A DNA stretch of 25,234 bases from Bacteroidota bacterium (GCA_947483095.1 CANKLD010000010.1:1-25234), one strand, 5' to 3'; numbered from the stretch's first letter, positions 1-7,744 are shown. Numbers and translations: made by a program. The notes: a model not told the origin generated them from the sequence alone.

Positions 1-1391
1 CACCGATGAATTTGCAAGCATCAACAAGTATTGGCAAAGAAAGTGATTTTTATTTCTACAACACAAAATCGGCGGCATATGGAAAACTCCAGTTTAAAAA
101 AACGTGGGGGAATCGTGCTTATAAAAACAATTGGAGATTGTCATCTGAGGCCGCAACCAATAGCAATAATGATCCAAATTTAAATAACGATCCTAATGTA
201 GATTCTTCAATTGCGAAGGATGAAAAAACCGAAGAAAAATATACGGCTTCCTTTTATTTGAAAGACTTACCAACCAATCAAATAGTGATTGACAGTATAA
301 TTAGAGAAAGAAATTTTGCCTATTATCAATTGGGGTCTATTTATAAAGAAAAATTCAAGGAATACCAGCTTGCTGCCAATAAATTAGAACAATTATTGAA
401 TTACAATCCAGAGGAAAGATTGGTGCTTCCGTCAATGTATAATCTCTATAAAATTTACGAAATCATCAATAAAGAAAAGGCTTTAGCGATGAAAGAAAAA
501 ATTATAAGCCAATATCCAAATTCAAGATATGCTGAAATTTTAAGCAATACCAACCCTGAAATTGCTGCGGTTGACGCTCCTGAAGTTACTTATAACAAAC
601 TCTATAAATTATATGAATCAGGAGATTATAGAATAGTAAATGAAGAATTAGAAAAAGGAATTGATCAATTTGAAGGGGAAGAATTAGTTGCAAAATATGA
701 GTTATTGAGAGCCAACACCACAGGAAAATTAAAAGGGGTGGCGGAATATAAAAAGGCGCTGAATTTTGTGGCTTTAAATTATCCAAACAACATCGAAGGA
801 AAGCAAGCAGAAGAAATTATCAAGAAAGACATTCCTATTTTGGAGAGTTATAAATTCTATACGGTAGCGCCAAAATCATGGAAAATACTATACAGAATTC
901 CGTACAATGATGAAAAAAACAATAAAATCTTAAGAGAAAAAATCAAAAAATTTGTGGCCGATCATAAATTAGATCGCTTGACTTTTTCAGAAGACATCTA
1001 TAATTCAGAAGACAATTTTATGGTGCTTCACGGAATTATTTCCGAACAATTTTCTAAAGGAATAATTGACACTTTAAAAATCAAAAAAGAATTTAAGATT
1101 CAACAAAAGCCAATTATTATTACCAATTACAACTATCAAGTAGTCCAAATCAATAAAAATATTGAAGACTATTTAGTGGCTCCAGTAGGGGATCCAGACC
1201 CTATTGTGAAAGTGCCTGTAACGCAAACTGTAGAACCTGTAGAGGTTAAACAATTGGACGACAGCTCATTAGATGCTCCAGATCAGAAAAACGAAGGGGT
1301 TCCCCCTCCAAATATGGACGGAGGAAACACCATGCCGGGATTGAATAAAGGCACAATTGAAAAAGAAGAATTGAAAAAGCCTAAAAAGTAA
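1..1391 (+). CDS. sprE: T9SS/gliding lipoprotein SprE/PorW-like, 3' part only
   Basis: The reading frame is open to the left edge of the window, so the gene starts upstream; the first ATG at position 6 is almost certainly internal. About 462 residues are visible. They contain helical TPR-like segments (for example FAYYQLGSIYKEKF near residue 105 and LPSMYNLYKIYEI near residue 140), then a KIKKEF/NYNYQVV segment and a low-complexity Pro/Glu/Lys tail ending in KKPKK. This architecture, followed by a bactofilin and an atpZ-like gene, matches SprE (PorW) of Flavobacterium, a periplasm-facing lipoprotein required for type IX secretion and gliding. The lipobox cannot be checked because the N-terminus is missing. 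The stop lies 5 bp before the bactofilin gene, so the two are probably co-transcribed. The family call is from recognition of the protein; other TPR lipoproteins are possible. Confidence 0.8.
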   Translation, partial: PMNLQASTSIGKESDFYFYNTKSAAYGKLQFKKTWGNRAYKNNWRLSSEAATNSNNDPNLNNDPNVDSSIAKDEKTEEKYTASFYLKDLPTNQIVIDSIIRERNFAYYQLGSIYKEKFKEYQLAANKLEQLLNYNPEERLVLPSMYNLYKIYEIINKEKALAMKEKIISQYPNSRYAEILSNTNPEIAAVDAPEVTYNKLYKLYESGDYRIVNEELEKGIDQFEGEELVAKYELLRANTTGKLKGVAEYKKALNFVALNYPNNIEGKQAEEIIKKDIPILESYKFYTVAPKSWKILYRIPYNDEKNNKILREKIKKFVADHKLDRLTFSEDIYNSEDNFMVLHGIISEQFSKGIIDTLKIKKEFKIQQKPIIITNYNYQVVQINKNIEDYLVAPVGDPDPIVKVPVTQTVEPVEVKQLDDSSLDAPDQKNEGVPPPNMDGGNTMPGLNKGTIEKEELKKPKK

Positions 1392-1396
1392 AAATC

Positions 1397-1759
1397 ATGT
1401 TTAGCAAAAGTCCAAAACCATATACCGATCTGTTAGGAAAAACCAACAGAATTGTTGAAGGAACTACTATAAATGGAGATATAATTTCGCCAGCTGATTT
1501 CAGACTTGACGGCCATTTAATTGGAAATTTTCAATCTAATGGTAAAATTGTAATTGGGCCAGCAGGGAGTGTCAAGGGAGACATCATTTGTGTTAATGCC
1601 GACATTGAGGGGAATTTTGAAGGAAAAATCCAAGTAGCGGAATTGCTTAATTTAAAAGCAAATGCAAGTGTTCGCGGGGAAGTAATTTGCGGAAAACTAT
1701 CGGTTGAACCTGGTGCCGATTTCAGCGCAACTTGCGTGATGATGAATCCAATTGAGTAA
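1397..1759 (+). CDS. bactofilin family cytoskeletal protein
   Basis: This 120-residue protein matches bactofilins, which self-assemble into cytosolic or membrane-associated filaments through a right-handed beta-helix. After a short polar N-terminus (MFSKSPKPYTD) come short repeating strands with regularly spaced glycines and hydrophobics, such as TTINGDIISPADFRLDGHL, GNFQSNGKIVIGPAGSVKGD and GKIQVAELLNLKANASVRGE, typical of DUF583. The length is usual for the family. It starts 5 bp after the sprE-like stop and ends 3 bp before the atpZ-like start, so it sits in one transcription unit. What it scaffolds here is unknown; the position between a T9SS gene and ATP synthase genes is suggestive only. 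Confidence 0.88.
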   Translation: MFSKSPKPYTDLLGKTNRIVEGTTINGDIISPADFRLDGHLIGNFQSNGKIVIGPAGSVKGDIICVNADIEGNFEGKIQVAELLNLKANASVRGEVICGKLSVEPGADFSATCVMMNPIE

Positions 1760-1762
1760 TTT

Positions 1763-1993
1763 ATGGCTTCCAACAAAGATTCAAAAAAGCAAAACAATCG
1801 CAAATGGCTTGCTTTAATTAATATTCCAATCCAAATGGGGGTTATTGTTTTTTTGTTTTCCTATCTCGGAAATTGGCTGGATGCCAAATATCCAAATCCA
1901 AACACTATCTATGTAAAAATTTTAACATTAGTAGGCGTTTCCATAGCTTTTTACAATATCAATCGGCAGTTGAAAGACATAAATAATTCCTGA
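1763..1993 (+). CDS. atpZ: AtpZ/AtpI family small membrane protein
   Basis: This 76-residue protein has a basic, polar N-terminus (ASNKDSKKQNNRK) and two hydrophobic segments, roughly residues 20-38 and 49-65, separated by a loop with GNWLDAKYPNP. This is the layout of AtpZ-type proteins (putative F1Fo-ATPase gene 1), small inner-membrane proteins encoded ahead of the ATP synthase operon. In other bacteria AtpZ/AtpI have been linked to c-ring assembly and to Mg2+/Ca2+ uptake. Here it starts 3 bp after the bactofilin stop and is followed after 5 bp by another small membrane protein. The function here is inferred from family and position. Confidence 0.75.
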   Translation: MASNKDSKKQNNRKWLALINIPIQMGVIVFLFSYLGNWLDAKYPNPNTIYVKILTLVGVSIAFYNINRQLKDINNS

Positions 1994-1998
1994 TTTTT

Positions 1999-2394
1999 AT
2001 GAAATTTAAGAAATTCCAACCGTTGTTAGAAGTTTTAATTGCCGCAATTTTGTGCTTTGGGATGCACAATTTATTTTTTTATTACAACCAGAACAATCCA
2101 AATTATCAACATTTTTATTTCGATTTAACTACAATTTATAGCTTCTTTTTAACTTGTTCCACATTAATTATTTTGTTATTGCTATTTGTAAAACAAAAAA
2201 ACTTTGATAACATAGGATTTACCTTTTTGTTTGCCACGTGTTTAAAAATTGGAATATCATTTTCTCTTTTGATGCCAATATTGAATTCTAAAATTGCGAA
2301 TATTGGGTATGAAAAAATCAATTTTTTTATTGTTTTTATTGTTTTTTTAACTATTGAAACCGTTGTAACGGTTAGAATTTTAAACAATAATTAG
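1999..2394 (+). CDS. small four-helix membrane protein in the atpI position
   Basis: This 131-residue protein has no motif that I recognise with certainty. It has about four predicted transmembrane segments, near residues 8-28, 43-64, 72-93 and 104-125, with few charged residues between them. It starts 5 bp after the atpZ-like gene and ends about 120 bp before atpB, on the same strand. In many bacteria this slot holds AtpI, an ATP synthase assembly protein; flavobacteria usually carry a poorly characterised small membrane protein here. A role in Fo assembly is therefore an inference from position and topology only. AT-rich codon use matches its neighbours. Confidence 0.65.
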   Translation: MKFKKFQPLLEVLIAAILCFGMHNLFFYYNQNNPNYQHFYFDLTTIYSFFLTCSTLIILLLLFVKQKNFDNIGFTFLFATCLKIGISFSLLMPILNSKIANIGYEKINFFIVFIVFLTIETVVTVRILNNN

Positions 2395-2442
2395 TAAAGA
2401 AGCTTTTAATTCAGAAAGAGGTCAAAAAAAGTTACTTTAATC

Positions 2443-2473
2443 CTTGATTTATTAAGAAATAATGTACCTTTGC
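2443..2473 (+). promoter_or_regulatory. Bacteroidota-type promoter for the atpB operon
   Basis: A CTTG at 2443-2446 is followed after 18 bp by TACCTTTGC at 2465-2473. This matches the flavobacterial pattern TTG-N17-23-TAnnTTTG. Transcription would start about 5-8 bp later, leaving a leader of roughly 35 nt before the atpB ATG at 2515. It would let the ATP synthase genes be expressed apart from the sprE-like/bactofilin genes. Confidence 0.75.
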
Positions 2474-2514
2474 ACCAAATTTCAGAAAGTAAATATTAAA
2501 GATAATTAACAGAT

Positions 2515-3648
2515 ATGGTGATTTCAAACAAACCACTTAAATTTATAATCACACTTTTAATAGCGTGTCTTCCAGTATTTGGTTTTTCAAATACCCCTTC
2601 CGAAAGCACGCAGGTACAAACTGAAACTACTGCAGTTGCTAATGAAACGGAATCAAAACCAGCAGACGAAACATCAGAAGTTAAAGCTAAAATTTTAGAA
2701 GTAATTGGACACCACGTTTTAGACGGTCATGATTTCTCCTTATTTGAATACGAAGGAGAACACATTGGATTTTCTTTACCAATTATTTTATGGGATAATG
2801 GCGTTCACTTTTTCTCTTCTTCAAAATTCAATCATGGAGAAACCGTAGCTGAAAGTAACGGAAATTTCTACGTATTACACCACGAAAAAATATACAAAAC
2901 AAATGCTTCCGGAACTTTAACTGGCGACGAGCACCATCCTACAAATCTTCAACCAATTGATTTGTCTATCACTAAAGGGGTTTTAACCATTATGATTGTG
3001 GCGCTTTTGATGTTTTTATTATTTACAAGTTTAGCAAGATCATATGCTAAAAACGGAGGAATCTCTTCTGGTTTTGGAAGGCTTTTTGAACCAATTGTAA
3101 TTTACATTCGTGATGAAATTGCCATTCCAAACATTGGGGAAAAACATTATAAAAGATATATGAGTTATTTATTGACCATCTTTTTCTTTGTATGGTTTTT
3201 AAACATCTTTGGATTAACACCGCTAGGAATTAACGTTACAGGAAATATTGCTATCACATTTGGATTGGCAGTAATCACTTTTGTAATCACTAATATAACA
3301 GCAAATAAAAATTATTGGGGACATATTTTCTGGATGCCAGGCGTGCCGTTGCCAATGAAAATAATATTAGCACCAATAGAATTATTAGGAGTATTTATCA
3401 AACCTTTTTCATTAATGATCCGTTTGTATGCAAATATTTTTGCAGGACACATCGTTTTAATGAGTTTAATTGGATTGATGTTTATTTTCAAAAGTTGGTT
3501 GGGAAGTAGCTTGTCATTTATGTTGTCATTTGCTATTTCTACAATCGAAATTTTAGTGGCGCTATTGCAAGCGTATATCTTTACGATGCTTTCTGCTTTG
3601 TACTTTGGTTCAGCAGTAGAAGAACACCATCACGAAGAGGCGCATTAA
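2515..3648 (+). CDS. atpB: F1Fo ATP synthase subunit a
   Basis: Subunit a forms the two half-channels for ion passage beside the c-ring. The 377-residue protein starts with a signal-like hydrophobic stretch (residues 8-25) followed by a polar Thr/Glu-rich region and a soluble N-terminal extension to about residue 150. Such an extended N-terminus is usual in Bacteroidota AtpB. Membrane segments follow at about 153-173, 217-236, 242-262, 283-300, 308-326 and 335-365. The essential channel arginine is R303 in PFSLMIRLYANIFAGH. The C-terminus is His/Glu rich (EEHHHEEAH). A promoter lies directly upstream; atpE follows after 101 bp containing a hairpin. Confidence 0.96.
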   Translation: MVISNKPLKFIITLLIACLPVFGFSNTPSESTQVQTETTAVANETESKPADETSEVKAKILEVIGHHVLDGHDFSLFEYEGEHIGFSLPIILWDNGVHFFSSSKFNHGETVAESNGNFYVLHHEKIYKTNASGTLTGDEHHPTNLQPIDLSITKGVLTIMIVALLMFLLFTSLARSYAKNGGISSGFGRLFEPIVIYIRDEIAIPNIGEKHYKRYMSYLLTIFFFVWFLNIFGLTPLGINVTGNIAITFGLAVITFVITNITANKNYWGHIFWMPGVPLPMKIILAPIELLGVFIKPFSLMIRLYANIFAGHIVLMSLIGLMFIFKSWLGSSLSFMLSFAISTIEILVALLQAYIFTMLSALYFGSAVEEHHHEEAH

Positions 3649-3650
3649 AA

Positions 3651-3698
3651 TTAGATTTAAGACCTTAGATTTCAGATTATTCAGAATCTTAAATCTAA
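3651..3698 (+). repeat. perfect 12-bp inverted repeat between atpB and atpE
   Basis: TTAGATTTAAGA at 3651-3662 is the exact reverse complement of TCTTAAATCTAA at 3687-3698, with a 24-nt loop. Further AATCTAAA-type words follow to about 3718. The RNA would form an AT-rich stem-loop directly after the atpB stop. There is no T-run typical of a terminator, so it may be an mRNA processing or stabilising element, or a member of a dispersed AT-rich repeat family. Confidence 0.7.
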
Positions 3699-3749
3699 AT
3701 TCAAAAATCTAAAATCAAATTGAATGTTTAATTTTTAATACATATTTTT

Positions 3750-3944
3750 ATGGAAATTCCTAAAATCGTTGGAGCAGGATTAGTAGTTATTGGAGCTGGT
3801 ATTGGTATCGGTAGAATCGGTGGTTCTGCAATGGATGCAATTGCTCGTCAACCAGAAGCTACTGGAAAAATTCAAACAGCTATGCTTATTGCAGCTGCGC
3901 TTATTGAAGGTATTGGTTTTGCAGCGTTATTCGCAGTAAACTAG
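3750..3944 (+). CDS. atpE: F1Fo ATP synthase subunit c
   Basis: This 64-residue hairpin proteolipid builds the rotor ring. Helix 1 carries the glycine pattern GAGIGIGRIGG, the polar loop is ARQPEATG (R33-Q34-P35), and helix 2 carries the ion-binding carboxylate E53 in ALIEGIGF. There is no helix-1 glutamine and no Ser/Thr after the glutamate, as would be expected of a Na+-binding ring, so proton coupling is inferred. It stands alone between two hairpins, 101 bp after atpB and 124 bp before atpF. This could help set the many-copy stoichiometry of subunit c. Confidence 0.96.
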   Translation: MEIPKIVGAGLVVIGAGIGIGRIGGSAMDAIARQPEATGKIQTAMLIAAALIEGIGFAALFAVN

Positions 3945-3952
3945 TAAAAACA

Positions 3953-3990
3953 AAACAAAATGCTGTAACGGTTGGTTGCAGCTTTTGTTT
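3953..3990 (+). terminator. strong hairpin with U-run between atpE and atpF
   Basis: AAACAAAA (3953-3960), a bulged T and GCTGTAAC (3962-3969) pair with GTTGCAGC (3975-3982, one G-U pair) and TTTTGTTT (3983-3990) around a GGTTG loop. The 16-pair stem with a U-rich 3' side looks like an intrinsic terminator or attenuator. As it lies inside the operon it probably causes partial termination or protects the 3' end of an atpB-atpE message. Confidence 0.7.
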
Positions 3991-4001
3991 ATTTTAAATT
4001 A

Positions 4002-4033
4002 AAGATTAAATCTTAACCTTAAATTTTAAGGTT
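4002..4033 (+). repeat. two adjacent near-perfect palindromes upstream of atpF
   Basis: AAGATT-A-AATCTT (4002-4014) is directly followed by AACCTTAAA-T-TTTAAGGTT (4015-4033). Both are perfect dyads around a single central base. They lie 35-66 bp before the atpF ATG. They could be operator sites or weak hairpins; no known regulator is implied by the sequence. Confidence 0.55.
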
Positions 4034-4068
4034 GAATAAAATAAGTACATTAAACATTAATATATACT

Positions 4069-4569
4069 ATGGAAAAGTTAATAAGTGATTTTTCGTTTGG
4101 TTTGTTTATTTGGCAATCAATAATTTTTATTGGATTAATACTATTATTGAAAAAATTTGCTTGGAAACCAATTCTTGACGCTGTAAACGAAAGAGAAGAA
4201 GGAATTAAAAACGCTTTGCTCTCTGCTGAAAATGCTAGAAAAGAAATGCAAAACCTTCAATCGGACAACCAACGTATTTTGCAAGAAGCAAGATTAGAAC
4301 GTGACGCGATGTTAAAAGACGCTCGTGAAATGAAAGAGAAAATGGTTGCTGATGCAAAAAACGAAGCGCAAGCCCAAGGTTTAAAAATGATTGAGCAAGC
4401 GAAAGCAGCAATCGATGGTGAAAAAAATGCCGCTTTGGCAGAATTAAAATCTCACGTTGCAACGTTGTCATTGGAAATTGCTGAAAAATTATTGAAAGAA
4501 GAATTATCTAACAAAGAATCCCAAGTGAAATTGGTAGAGAAAATGTTAGGCGACGCTAAATTAAACTAA
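4069..4569 (+). CDS. atpF: F1Fo ATP synthase subunit b
   Basis: Subunit b is the peripheral stalk linking Fo to F1. The 166-residue protein has one N-terminal membrane helix (about residues 9-28), then the conserved FAWKPILDAVNEREEGI segment. A long charged Ala/Glu/Lys-rich coiled coil follows to the C-terminus. Length and layout are standard. It ends one base before the atpH start, so translation of the two is probably coupled. No clear separate promoter was found in the 124-bp gap upstream, which carries a terminator-like hairpin and two palindromes. Confidence 0.95.
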   Translation: MEKLISDFSFGLFIWQSIIFIGLILLLKKFAWKPILDAVNEREEGIKNALLSAENARKEMQNLQSDNQRILQEARLERDAMLKDAREMKEKMVADAKNEAQAQGLKMIEQAKAAIDGEKNAALAELKSHVATLSLEIAEKLLKEELSNKESQVKLVEKMLGDAKLN

Positions 4570-4570
4570 T

Positions 4571-5104
4571 ATGTCAGGAATTAGAGCAGCCATTCGTTAT
4601 GCGAAAGCCATTTTAGAAATAGCCGATTCCAAAGGTGTGGCTTCTGAAGTGAGTGCCGACATGACTTTAATTGCAAAAACAATTACTGGGAATGCTGAAT
4701 TGACGCATTTTATTCAAAACCCTTTGATTAAAACCGAGACTAAAAAAAATGTAGTTATAGAAGTTTTTGCTTCGGTTAATCCCGTAACACAAAGTCTTTT
4801 TCATTTATTATTGGAAAACAAAAGATTTGAAATTTTGGCCGCAATTGCAGTGGAATACAATAATTTGTTTGACGTTATGAACGGAGTTGAGGTAGCAAAA
4901 GTTACAACCGCTTTTCCAATAGATGCCGCTTTAGAAGCTAAAGTATTGGCAAAAATCGCTACTTTTTCAGATAAAAAAGTAACCATAGAAAACACGGTAG
5001 ATGCTTCAATTATTGGAGGATTTATTTTAAGAATAGGCGACAAGCAATACAATGCTTCTGTTGCCAACAGATTACACGTATTAAAAAGAGAATTAAGTAA
5101 CTAG
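4571..5104 (+). CDS. atpH: F1Fo ATP synthase subunit delta
   Basis: Subunit delta (OSCP equivalent) caps the alpha3-beta3 hexamer and binds the subunit b stalk. The 177-residue protein starts with the family pattern [16 protein letters not shown]. It has a helical N-terminal domain with a [20 protein letters not shown] region, and ends with the typical C-terminal motif [20 protein letters not shown] followed by [10 protein letters not shown]. It starts one base after the atpF stop and ends 14 bp before atpA. Length and motifs agree with the family. Confidence 0.95.
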   Translation: MSGIRAAIRYAKAILEIADSKGVASEVSADMTLIAKTITGNAELTHFIQNPLIKTETKKNVVIEVFASVNPVTQSLFHLLLENKRFEILAAIAVEYNNLFDVMNGVEVAKVTTAFPIDAALEAKVLAKIATFSDKKVTIENTVDASIIGGFILRIGDKQYNASVANRLHVLKRELSN

Positions 5105-5118
5105 TTATTTATATAATT

Positions 5119-6696
5119 ATGGCGGAAATTAAACCTGCTGAAATATCAGCAATATTAAAGAAACAAGTAGAAGGTTTTGAAACTGGTGCTACATTAGAAG
5201 AAGTAGGTTCTGTACTTCAAGTTGGAGATGGTATTGCTCGTGTTTATGGGCTTTCAAATGTTCAATACGGAGAATTAGTAGAATTCGAAAATGGATTGGA
5301 AGGAATCGTTTTGAACCTTGAAGAAGACAATGTTGGGGTGGTACTTTTAGGACCATCAACAGGAATCAAAGAAGGGTCTACTGCTAAAAGAACGCAACGT
5401 ATTGCTTCTTTAAAAATAGGAGAGCAAATGGTAGGTCGTGTAGTAAATACACTTGGTTTTCCTATAGATGGAAAAGGACCAATAGGCGGTGAATTATACG
5501 AAATGCCTTTGGAAAGAAAAGCGCCTGGAGTAATCTTTCGTCAGCCGGTAACCGAGCCATTACAAACGGGTATCAAAGCAGTAGATGCTATGATTCCAGT
5601 TGGTCGTGGACAACGTGAATTGGTAATTGGTGACCGTCAAACTGGAAAATCAACTGTTTGTATTGATACCATTTTGAATCAAAAAGAATTTTACGATGCA
5701 GGAAAACCTGTATTTTGTATCTATGTTGCAATTGGGCAAAAAGCTTCAACTGTAGCCGGAATTGCAAAAATGTTAGAAGAAAAAGGAGCAATGGCATATA
5801 CCATTATCGTTGCTGCTAATGCTTCTGATCCAGCGCCAATGCAAGTTTATGCTCCTTTTGCAGGTGCAGCCATTGGAGAATATTTTAGAGATTCAGGTCG
5901 TCCAGCTTTAATTGTTTATGATGATTTATCTAAACAAGCAGTTGCATACCGTGAGGTTTCTCTTTTATTGAGAAGACCACCGGGACGTGAGGCATATCCT
6001 GGAGATGTATTTTACTTGCACAGTAGATTATTAGAAAGAGCTTGTAAAGTGATTGCTAATGATGATATTGCAAAAAATATGAACGACTTGCCAGACACAT
6101 TGAAATCAATTGTGAAAGGTGGAGGTTCGTTGACCGCATTGCCAATTATCGAAACACAAGCGGGTGACGTTTCTGCGTATATCCCAACGAATGTAATTTC
6201 GATTACAGACGGTCAGATTTTCCTTGATGGAGATTTGTTTAATTCAGGGGTTCGTCCAGCAATTAACGTAGGTATTTCGGTATCTCGTGTTGGAGGTAAT
6301 GCTCAAATTAAATCAATGAAAAAAGTAGCAGGAACTTTAAAATTAGACCAAGCGCAATTCCGTGAATTAGAAGCTTTCGCCAAATTTGGTTCTGATTTAG
6401 ATGCAGTAACATTGAATGTTATTGAAAAAGGAAGAAGAAACGTTGAAATCTTGAAACAAGGTTTAAACAGTCCTTATACTGTTGAAGATCAAGTTGCAAT
6501 TATCTATGCAGGTTCTAAAAACTTGTTGAGAAATGTGCCTGTAAACAAAGTAAAAGAATTCGAAAAAGACTTTTTAGAATTTTTGAACAACAAACACAGA
6601 GATACTCTAGATGCTTTGAAAGCTGGAAAATTAGATGACAACATTACATCTGTTATCGAAAATGTAGCAAAAGAAGTTTCAGCGAAATATAACTAA
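5119..6696 (+). CDS. atpA: F1Fo ATP synthase subunit alpha
   Basis: The non-catalytic nucleotide-binding subunit of F1, 525 residues. The Walker A loop GDRQTGKST is at residues 171-179 and the Walker B region [12 protein letters not shown] at about 263-274. The inter-subunit arginine finger is R390 in SVSRVGG. The N-terminal barrel (about 25-95) and C-terminal helical domain are complete. A segment around residues 313-335 ([20 protein letters not shown]) is longer than in the E. coli protein, a Bacteroidota-like insert. It is followed by 120 bp of REP-like sequence before atpG. No atpD or atpC follows in this window. Confidence 0.97.
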   Translation: MAEIKPAEISAILKKQVEGFETGATLEEVGSVLQVGDGIARVYGLSNVQYGELVEFENGLEGIVLNLEEDNVGVVLLGPSTGIKEGSTAKRTQRIASLKIGEQMVGRVVNTLGFPIDGKGPIGGELYEMPLERKAPGVIFRQPVTEPLQTGIKAVDAMIPVGRGQRELVIGDRQTGKSTVCIDTILNQKEFYDAGKPVFCIYVAIGQKASTVAGIAKMLEEKGAMAYTIIVAANASDPAPMQVYAPFAGAAIGEYFRDSGRPALIVYDDLSKQAVAYREVSLLLRRPPGREAYPGDVFYLHSRLLERACKVIANDDIAKNMNDLPDTLKSIVKGGGSLTALPIIETQAGDVSAYIPTNVISITDGQIFLDGDLFNSGVRPAINVGISVSRVGGNAQIKSMKKVAGTLKLDQAQFRELEAFAKFGSDLDAVTLNVIEKGRRNVEILKQGLNSPYTVEDQVAIIYAGSKNLLRNVPVNKVKEFEKDFLEFLNNKHRDTLDALKAGKLDDNITSVIENVAKEVSAKYN

Positions 6697-6812
6697 TCCC
6701 CACCCAGCCTCCCCGAAGGGGAGGTGAAGAAAAGGAAATAGAAATAAAGTATTAATTTAAGACAGATGCCCTCATTGGTCTCCCTCCCCTTCGGGGAGGG
6801 TTGGGGAGGGGA
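6697..6812 (+). repeat. inverted pair of REP-like GC-rich palindromes between atpA and atpG
   Basis: The left copy is at 6697-6725, with the palindrome CCTCCCC-GAA-GGGGAGG at 6708-6724. The right copy lies at about 6780-6812, with CCCTCCCC-TTC-GGGGAGGG at 6782-6800. The flanking TCCCCACCCAG and TTGGGGAGGGGA make the two copies imperfect reverse complements over about 30 bp, separated by about 55 bp of AT-rich sequence. Each can fold alone, or both together into a long stem. The GC content is far above the surroundings, as expected for dispersed REP/BIME-like elements. The left copy starts directly after the atpA stop and the right copy ends 4 bp before the atpG ATG. Confidence 0.8.
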
Positions 6813-6816
6813 TAAA

Positions 6817-7677
6817 ATGGCAAATTTAAAGGAAATCCGTAATAGAATTACTTCCGTTTCATCAACGATGCAGATCACTTCTGCGATGAAAATGGTTTCT
6901 GCAGCAAAGCTAAAAAAAGCACAAGATGCAATTACAGCAATGCGACCTTATGCCGAAAAATTAACGGAATTATTACAAAATCTTTCTGCCAACCTTGATG
7001 GTGATGCAGGCGGAGAGTTTACTACTCAACGTGAAATTAAAAAAGTTTTAATAGTGGCTATTACTTCCAATAGAGGTTTGTGTGGCGCTTTTAACTCTAA
7101 TGTGATTAAGGAAGTAAAAAACAGAGCTGTATTTTACGAAGGAAAACAAGTGGATGTTTTTGCAATTGGTAAAAAAGGAAACGATACTTTAAGTAAAACG
7201 CATTCGGTTATTGACAATCAAAGTTCTGTTTTTGATAATTTAACTTTTGAAAATGTCGCTGCAATTGCAGAAGCATTAACTCAAAAATTTATTTCTGGCG
7301 ACTACGACAAAATTGAATTGGTTTACAATCAGTTTAAAAATGCCGCAACACAAATCGTTCAAACAGAACAATTTTTGCCATTAGAAGCGTTGAAATCTGA
7401 TAAAATTGCATCAACTGGAGATTATATTTTTGAACCTTCCAAAGAAGAAATTGTGTTGACTTTGATTCCAAAATCATTGAAAACACAATTATACAAAGGA
7501 GTTAGGGATTCATTTGCCTCAGAGCACGGTGCCCGTATGACTGCAATGCACAAAGCGACAGACAACGCAACGGAATTGAGAGACCAATTGAAATTGACTT
7601 ACAATAAAGCCCGTCAAGCCGCAATTACCAATGAAATTTTGGAGATTGTGGGTGGAGCGGAAGCTTTAAAAGGATAG
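6817..7677 (+). CDS. atpG: F1Fo ATP synthase subunit gamma
   Basis: Subunit gamma is the central rotor shaft coupling c-ring rotation to catalysis. The start chosen is the ATG at 6817 (MANLKEIRNRI, the usual family N-terminus), giving 286 residues. The frame is open further upstream to an ATG at 6766, but those 17 residues (including LPFGEGWGG) are a translation of the REP-like element and not protein. Conserved features include the N-terminal helix with TSAMKMVSAAKL, the ITSNRGLCGAFN segment, and the C-terminal helix NKARQAAITNEILEIVGGAEAL. The GGGGAGGGGA run of the repeat lies 4 bp before the ATG, a purine-rich stretch that could act as or interfere with a ribosome binding site. A third REP-like copy and a terminator follow. 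Confidence 0.95.
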   Translation: MANLKEIRNRITSVSSTMQITSAMKMVSAAKLKKAQDAITAMRPYAEKLTELLQNLSANLDGDAGGEFTTQREIKKVLIVAITSNRGLCGAFNSNVIKEVKNRAVFYEGKQVDVFAIGKKGNDTLSKTHSVIDNQSSVFDNLTFENVAAIAEALTQKFISGDYDKIELVYNQFKNAATQIVQTEQFLPLEALKSDKIASTGDYIFEPSKEEIVLTLIPKSLKTQLYKGVRDSFASEHGARMTAMHKATDNATELRDQLKLTYNKARQAAITNEILEIVGGAEALKG

Positions 7678-7678
7678 A

Positions 7679-7699
7679 GCCCTCTAGCCCCCGAAGGGG
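7679..7699 (+). repeat. third REP-like element, directly after atpG
   Basis: A CTAGCCCCCGAAGGGG sequence with the CCCC-GAA-GGGG core at 7689-7699 begins within 2 bp of the atpG stop. The core is identical to that of the copy at 6697-6725 and in the same orientation. It precedes the terminator by a short A-rich spacer. Confidence 0.7.
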
Positions 7700-7712
7700 T
7701 AATAAAAAAACT

Positions 7713-7744
7713 AAAAAGCCAGCAAAATTTGTTGGCTTTTTTTT
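7713..7744 (+). terminator. intrinsic terminator of the atp cluster
   Basis: AAAAAGCCAGCA pairs with TGTTGGCTTTTT (one G-U pair) around an AAATT loop, and is followed by a run of eight T. This is a typical Rho-independent terminator ending the atpB-atpG transcript, 35 bp after the atpG stop. Confidence 0.85.

Noticed and set aside
4801..5067. Minus-strand ORF of 88 codons inside atpH, and similar long antisense ORFs elsewhere
   Set aside because: Shadow frames of well-supported genes with no recognisable motif or own promoter.
6693..6878. Minus-strand ORF of 61 codons across the atpA-atpG gap
   Set aside because: Its sequence (for example PPQPSPKGRE and SPSGRLGGD) is a translation of the REP-like palindromes, and it overlaps the start of atpG.
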